From Chrysomallon squamiferum (taxonomy: Eukaryota; Mollusca; Gastropoda; Neomphalida; Peltospiridae): 62,000 nucleotides of DNA. Shown here piece by piece: positions 56,796 to 62,000 of this stretch. Both the position numbers and the translations under genes were made by a program. The stretch is taken from the NCBI GenBank assembly GCA_012295275.1, contig CM022665.1, forward strand, positions 22,577,502 to 22,639,501, read 5' to 3'. Below the pieces are notes generated by a model. It saw nothing but the letters and a program-made list of their open reading frames with translations, was not told the DNA's origin and did no database searches. Position 1 is the stretch's first letter, and each line of letters starts with the position of its first letter.

Positions 56796-59700
56796 GTAAG
56801 GAAATAATTATGTCCTGCTGTTGCTACTACTACTACTACTAGTAGTGCTAATATTACTACTACTAATAATAATAAGAAGAAGGAAAGAAGAGATATTAAG
56901 TTCAAAGCAGTTTCCAAGGCAATTTTAAATTGAATTGTTGCAAAAAAAAGAAAAAAAACAACATTATATACTTAATATTGTTGAATATTGGAGGCAAATA
57001 CTAATGAAACATTGTGAAAACTAACTGAAAAACAAAAATTAAATTAAATACAAAGTAGATAGATAAATAAATAAATAATAAAAAATAAAAATCCCCCCCC
57101 CGAAAATAAAATCAACACATAAAATAAAATAAAATAAAATAAAAATTTACCTCAGGTTTCTTTGATCTAACAATATGTTCCAGATTACTCGTCTTGTTTG
57201 TGATTTCTCTCTGTAAATTCTCCCACTGAGTCTGCAGCTCTGCCTCTGTTAATGTAGCTGGCATTTTTTGTCTGCCTACATTGACACTGTGACCTGCATC
57301 CTGGAATTTCTGACCACTGATAGATATTTGTCTGACCAGTTGTCTGTGTTCACTTAGATCTGTTTCTAGTTCCTAAAAATAGACACACAGATATATATAT
57401 TAATAGCAATAGTATTAATAGTAGAAGTAGCAGTAATAGAAGAGATAGTAATAGTGGTATAAGTGGAGACAGGTTGGAATAATAGTAGTTATCTTAGTGA
57501 ATCTAGAATTGTGATGACAACAGTACATGCAATATTAATAGCAGCAGTAAACCCAGAAGTACTAGCAGTAATAGCTGAATGTATAAAGGATGTGATAGTT
57601 ATAGTAGTGGTAATAGATGAATACACATAGGACAAATTATTGTAATAGGAATAAAAGCAAATTTTCTGATAATATTAATGGTAGTTGTAATTATAATAGT
57701 AAAAATTTATTTCACACAACATGAAAACAATTACGACAATAAAATATGAGGGGAAAAACAAAATGACTGTAAAGACATATTTGGTTTTTTCAATTAACCT
57801 TGGAATATAAACAATATGTTTACCTGTTGCAGTTTCTGCATTTCTGGAATTTGAATGCTGGCTTCTGTTGTCAGTGGAGACATGGTCATCTGCTTGGTGT
57901 CCGAGATCCACTGTTGTAATTTGGCCACATGTGACTCATAATCCTCCATCTCTCTGTGACGTTTCTCAGATTCTTTCATCGTAGCTCTCAGCTGACTCTG
58001 TTTGTCAATGGCTGCCAATTTAAACTCACCAAGCTGACTCTGAATGTTTGCTAGCTGGTTTCTGAGTTTCTCTGCAGTGGCTGGGGACTCTGACTCACAG
58101 ACATTGTCACACTGAAGGGCAAGGTCATGGATAAGTTGTTGTCTCTTGTTAATCTCTTCCTGTAGTTCCTGGAAGAAAATTTAAATATAAAATAAAAAAC
58201 ATTTCAATTATATTATTTACCATGTTATTAAAATTCAGTTTTACCAACTGTATTATTAAAATTCAGCATTAATAAATTTGATTATATTATTACCATTTAG
58301 CATTACCAATTGCAAATGTTATTATTAATATTCAGTTATTGCAATTTTGAAAATATTATTAAACCTCAGCATTTTCTGTAGTTAAAATATTAAGACAAAT
58401 TATCCCATAATGTAATTACATATTATTTAGTCACTGGAGAATGAAATCTGGTGAAAAAAGCCTTGAGACTATATAACACTGTAGTAGTTTAATATATAAT
58501 GAATTGTAATAAAGTAGTGTGGCGTGAAATGAGTAGAAGTAAAAATAAATTATAAAAGACTCATCATCATACCCTGTTTTCTTGCAACTGTTGCTGCAGT
58601 GCTTCAGGACCTTCCATTGGCAGACCACTGGCTGCATGTCTGACTTTCATTTCATCCAGCCAAGATTCCAGCTCTGAGACACGCTTCAAGTAAGCCTGAA
58701 GATGAATGTTGTGTTTTTCCTTCTGCTTAGCAGCATCCTGAAATGAAAATTATTCTCTTCAAAGATTTGTCTAATGAAGCATACAAGCTATCAGTTATTC
58801 TGCTGAATGTATGTGTGTTTGTTTCTGTGTCCAAGTGTCTGTCATCTATTTGTATATATATACATGCTGTTATATTAATAAAATAATACATATATATCTT
58901 ATTTTTTCATTCGATTTCCTAATTTACTAAATATACAAAAAAGAAAATGTATTAAGTTATTTAAAAAAAAAAAAAAGTCAAAAATAAATAAACAAAATAA
59001 AATAAATTAAAATATCTAAATGAATGAATGAATGAATAAATAAATAAACAGATAAAATAAAATAAAATAAATACAAATGTGGAAATCAAAGGTAAGACAT
59101 CTTGAAAAGTTACAAAACACTCACCTGTAGTTGTTTGCCCTTGTCAATGGCTAAGCTCTGTAGATTGTCCAAGCGGTCAGTCATCATGGTCAGAGTGGCT
59201 TGCATTGCCTGGTACCCTTCTGGATCAGACTGTTCCATCATCTGACGGCCTTTCTCTTTGACCTTAGCAATATCTTCCTTTATAGAGTCAATCTCCTGAA
59301 GACACTCCTGGATAAAATAAAATAAAATAAAATAAAGTTATGTAAAATAAAATTAAAATAAAATTGTAAACTGAAATTTTAAAATTTTTGTTTCTATACC
59401 ATGCAGCAACTTGACTACAACTCTTGAATATTAATTATTTTATATTGAAATGCTATATGTAATATGCAATTACAAAAAACAGTTTTGTTCATATGAAACA
59501 TTTTGAATACAGCCCATAAAAATTTATAATCTAAAAAAACAAAACAACCAAGAAATAACAACAACAACAACAACAACAACAACATAGAAAGGATTATAAA
59601 CAGAAATAAAAGCCATTCCTTCTCAAAGTTGAGAATTTTATGCTTGAAATATTTACGGTTAAGTAAATTTTAATAATTATTATTTTTTTAAATTGTATGT

Positions 59701-61122
59701 TTTTGTCTGCATATATTGTGCAGAATTTCAATGAAAGAGAAATAAGAGTTACATTAGAATGTTTATGTGTATGTGTACAAAAGACTACTTAAAAGAAAAA
59801 TTAAATACCAAATTGAAAAATAGTTAAAGGATTTCATGAATTTTTGTCATCTTAGCAGAAACCTTTTAAACTCAATCTTTGAAGAAAGTAACAACAAAAA
59901 AACAAAACATGAATGAAACCCAAACTAACAACAACCCAAAAATTTGAAATGCTATCTTCATTTATCATCTTTTCTTTTTTTCACAGCAAAATATTGACAT
60001 TTATGTCTTTCTTACAAGCACATTTTATTTTATATTTCCAAGATTTACTTTTACAGAAAAATGTAACTAAGATTCAGAAATATCTGAATATACTTTTGCT
60101 ATATTTGTTTTTAAGGAAGACATGGAACTAAGGCACCCCAATGTTGTCATTGCAATGATAATTAATTTTAAAATGTTATAACAACATAAAAAAATTGTGA
60201 AAATAAAATGTACATATTTAAGATGGCTTTATTTTTTTCTCTGTGTAAATCTAATTCTCAGATGTTTTTGCATGTATATTCATTTAGATTTGTCTGATAC
60301 TAAAATCCCCACCAAACTTATGGGAAACTGCCAAGCTGAAAGTTATGTGTCTCTTATAATTCATGGTTCTTAATATGATGTCAAAAAAATAAACCGGAGT
60401 ATTTTTATGGGGAATATGAACAATTAAAATAAACAACACATTTGGCTGAACTGGCAGCCTGTTGAATTATTGTTAAAATCATGAAAGTCAGTATCCTGGA
60501 TATGTGCCAAAATTAAATGTTTTTAAACAATGAGCGAATGACTTTTTAATCAGTGCTTATTAAACATGGGTAAATTAAATTATTCTGGAGTAAATGTCAT
60601 TAGAATAAGATAAAATTTACACCCAAAACATAAAGAAATTTGGTCGTGGGTGAATTAAATTCTGTAATAAAGATGAAAGAGCTTCAAACGCACTGATCTT
60701 AATTTCACTTTGTTAAAGTACATTTCATCAACATTTCAAAAAAAAGGAAAAAAAAAAAAAAGATGTTGATTAATACCCCAATGAAATAATTAATGTTTTA
60801 GAAAAAAATAACTAAAATCCTTTTAAGGAAGCAGAAATAGAAGTGATTTAGAGAGAAAACTGAAAATCCATAATTAGCTCATTCTGTGGGCTGTAGCTCA
60901 AAATAGCTGTATGATCTTTGGCCAATTATCAAGGTCAATTTTGATATGTATTACCTTATAGTCTAGCATCTCCTGCTCAAGGTTTTCTGTCTTGTCTGAT
61001 GGTGATTGCTGGGTAAGTCGTTGATGAACTTGTTCCATCTTGGTAGTAATATCCTGTACAGAATGCTGATAGCGTTCCTGCTTTTGTAGGGCAGTCTGAA
61101 GTTCTTTTTCCTTTGCTGCTGC
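33172..61122 (-). CDS. SYNE1: Nesprin (SYNE-type) giant spectrin-repeat protein with KASH domain; 3' portion, about 36 exons, 5' end outside the window
   Basis: The listed exons join in one continuous frame of about 2,819 codons. Most encode spectrin repeats (three-helix units with W in helix A and LN..W/RW motifs in helix C, about 105-111 residues each), so roughly two dozen repeats are present. They are followed by a proline/arginine/serine-rich linker and a KASH domain ending MLQYMDGPPPV. Nesprins sit in the outer nuclear membrane. The KASH tail binds SUN proteins in the perinuclear space, while the cytosolic rod and N-terminal actin-binding calponin domains (not in this window) reach the cytoskeleton. 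The invertebrate orthologues are MSP-300 and ANC-1. Vertebrate SYNE1 and SYNE2 arose from one ancestor, so the symbol means nesprin-1/2-like. Introns are mostly 0.3-1.6 kb; the last is 3.7 kb. Confidence 0.93.
33389..37050. other. Large last intron of the nesprin gene
   Basis: 3.7 kb of AT-rich sequence with poly-A runs and no gene. A short segment at 36147-36130 (minus) is flanked by good acceptor and donor signals, but its 18 nt would not fix the reading phase, so I do not call it an exon. Confidence 0.5.
37051..37106 (-). other. SYNE1: Candidate 56-nt penultimate nesprin exon
   Basis: The acceptor is strong (TTTGATTTCTGCAG) and the donor is GTAATT. Its 56 nt (18 codons plus 2 bases) read LVFGEARPLLQATIPESA and exactly supply the phase needed to join exon 37858-37715 to the KASH exon. 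It lies in a locally GC-rich block (about 36930-37105) that might instead be an inserted repeat, so this exon is provisional. Confidence 0.5.
37715..37858 (-). other. SYNE1: Nesprin exon encoding the basic Ser/Arg-rich pre-KASH linker
   Basis: 144 nt, phase 0 at both ends. It encodes VARMSRSSSPRSALFRPGSS and RTRNRSPFAVTRQ, a basic disordered segment between the last spectrin repeat (exon 38529-38314, ending VTGRRSA) and the KASH region. The donor GTACTT is acceptable. It cannot join directly to the terminal exon because the phases differ. Confidence 0.75.
41008..41215 (-). other. SYNE1: Disordered proline/serine/arginine linker exon in the nesprin rod
   Basis: The exon encodes ELEAYLEASPPESPPHKRRA, then VPRPRSPSRRVREFTDSG. 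Repeated S-P and R-S motifs and the absence of helical heptads mark it as a flexible linker interrupting the spectrin rod. SP sites could be proline-directed phosphorylation sites (inference). Its donor (GTCTGT) is weak. Confidence 0.75.
43183..43208. repeat. (AT)n microsatellite
   Basis: About 13 AT units in the nesprin intron between exons 43524-43337 and 43031-42881. Confidence 0.95.
44096..51841 (-). other. SYNE1: Nesprin exons, middle block (12 exons)
   Basis: Exons: 51841-51679, 51283-50957, 50508-50179, 49847-49515, 49070-48937, 48622-48430, 48197-47565, 47368-47042, 46604-46284, 45759-45445, 45075-44909 and 44258-44096. Lengths 327, 330, 333, 327, 321 and 315 nt equal single spectrin repeats; the 633-nt exon holds about two. 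Motifs include LNRQWKTAM, LNHQWIHLQEQL, LNHQWHDLYGECKERC, LAEQWQSVSRRASQR and LNKQWDELSNQASLRDQR. The donor at 48937 (GTTTGTG) is weak, but it is in phase and restores the normal 21-residue spacing between the helix C position and the next helix A tryptophan. Confidence 0.85.
49326..49361. repeat. (AT)n microsatellite
   Basis: About 18 AT units in the intron following nesprin exon 49847-49515. Confidence 0.95.
53240..53400 (+). repeat. Possible tRNA-derived SINE fragment in a nesprin intron
   Basis: TAGCTTAGTAGG at 53245-53256 fits the RNA polymerase III A box (TRGCNNAGYNGG). GGCTCAAATCT at 53298-53308 resembles the B box (GGTTCGANTCC, 8 of 11). The spacing suits a tRNA-like promoter. No cloverleaf of a functional tRNA is evident, so a decayed SINE is the likeliest reading. 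Confidence 0.35.
56750..56793. repeat. (AAT)n microsatellite
   Basis: About 14 AAT units directly after the acceptor side of nesprin exon 56738-56460, within the preceding intron. Confidence 0.95.
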
Positions 61123-62000
61123 CTGAATTAAGTAGATAATAAATATTTAATAAATATGAATGCATTTTAATATATCTGAATGTTAATAGTGTTTCTTCTA
61201 TTCTTCCTTTCATTTTTTTTCAACTCCACTCCCCAAAAGCATTACAATAACCAACAAAAGAGCAGCAGCAACAACAACAACAACAACAAAATCTGAATGA
61301 AACACACATACAAGGTGGTTTAAATAATTTAAAAAAGCACAACTGTAGAAATACACAAACTACAGAAAAGGCAAAATACAATTTACAATATATAAATAAT
61401 TCTTTGATAAACATCATAAAAAATTTAAAAATTTAATATTAAAATACAAACCTTAATAAACCATTAAGTATAAAGAATCATCTTAACTCTAAAAAGTTAA
61501 CAGCATTACACCACACTCTTGTACAAAATCTATAACCTGTCTGCCATTCAAAAAACCCAATAAAATATATTTAAAAAAATATGATAATATTGAACTGTTA
61601 AAAGTTACATTCCTGTGTGCACTGAAAACCGTCCTAAGCAGATTATAAAACTCAACAGAGTCTATGTGCATGATAATACACAAGATTAATACAGTATTGT
61701 ATCATTCATAATAAACACTTTCTTGATATTTTAAAAATGAACATGCATAGCTGATAAGAAAATATACAATAGTATCCATATAAAACACAGGTAGACAAGG
61801 CAAGTATAATTATTTTTTCTGAATGTAATTAATTCCTGTTGTATAATAGAATTCAAAGAGTTATATAGCAGATCACAGTAATATGTTGTTTAGTAATAAT
61901 GCTGTGCTGACTTTAATTGCAGCAGAACACAACAGTCATATTTTTACACACACCTTAATACAGTTTATTCAGTGAACAGCACTGAACATGTTAATCATAT
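61123..62000. other. Nesprin intron running off the window
   Basis: AT-rich sequence with a (CAA)n stretch near 61262-61290 and no recognisable exon. Since exon 61122-60955 starts in phase 0 with spectrin-type sequence, the upstream exons of the gene lie beyond base 62000. Confidence 0.55.

Larger units (their letters stand above)
52172..61122 (-). other. SYNE1: Nesprin exons, 5' block (11 exons of spectrin-repeat coding)
   Basis: Exons: 61122-60955, 59307-59125, 58737-58573, 58168-57824, 57372-57151, 56738-56460, 55966-55754, 55348-55247, 53729-53583, 53169-52999 and 52644-52172. All have AG acceptors and GT donors, and all junctions are phase 0 except the last donor (phase 2). Several have no internal start and are seen only by splicing logic. 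Motifs include ELESWLDEMK (58.6 kb), ISSWLDFAEQRV (56.5 kb) and MADKWVDLNARL (52.2 kb). Introns hold (AAT)n at 56750-56793, (AAAAT)n at 59311-59335 and a possible SINE fragment at about 53240-53400. Confidence 0.85.

Overview
This window is nuclear DNA from an intron-rich animal. It is AT-rich (roughly 70% A+T by eye) and full of (AAT)n, (GA)n, (TA)n and poly-A/T tracts and degraded DNA transposons. The genes are clear bilaterian orthologues, but none fixes the phylum. A spiralian such as a mollusc is my best guess; it is not proven.

Layout. MRPS18A (+, 422-5876, 5 exons) converges on RSPH9 (-, 11024-8082, 5 exons). RSPH9 is divergent from NUDT22 (+, 11497-13960, 3 exons) across a 472-bp shared promoter interval. 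Next come two tandem minus-strand peripherin/ROM1-like tetraspanin genes: paralogue A (20152 to 16208, possibly to 15778) and paralogue B (23250-21170), 4 exons each. A single-exon TBCC follows (-, 28441-27428). The rest of the window (61122-33172, minus) is the 3' part of a giant nesprin (SYNE-type) gene. I placed 36 exons, which join in a continuous reading frame of about 2,819 codons: a long spectrin-repeat rod, a basic linker and a C-terminal KASH domain. Its 5' end lies beyond base 62000.

The genes are not an operon and have separate jobs: mitochondrial translation, motile cilia, nucleotide-sugar hydrolysis, photoreceptor-type membrane scaffolds, tubulin folding and nucleus-cytoskeleton coupling. 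Their order is informative. MRPS18A/RSPH9 tail-to-tail and TBCC/PRPH2 in the same orientation both repeat the human 6p21.1 arrangement, so much of the window looks like a conserved ancestral bilaterian block.

Non-genic sequence holds two related hAT elements in opposite orientation with perfect 8-bp target duplications (one carrying a 42-bp minisatellite), a Tigger/pogo-like remnant, two further hAT-like MITEs, a probable tRNA-derived SINE fragment, a partial exon duplication and many microsatellites. Splice sites were placed by eye from GT/AG signals, frame continuity and family similarity; no search was run. I found no wholly new biological system. The most interesting items are the gene block, the peripherin pair (no Cys150 equivalent, unresolved charged tail, paired CRE motifs upstream) and the structure of the nesprin 3' end.
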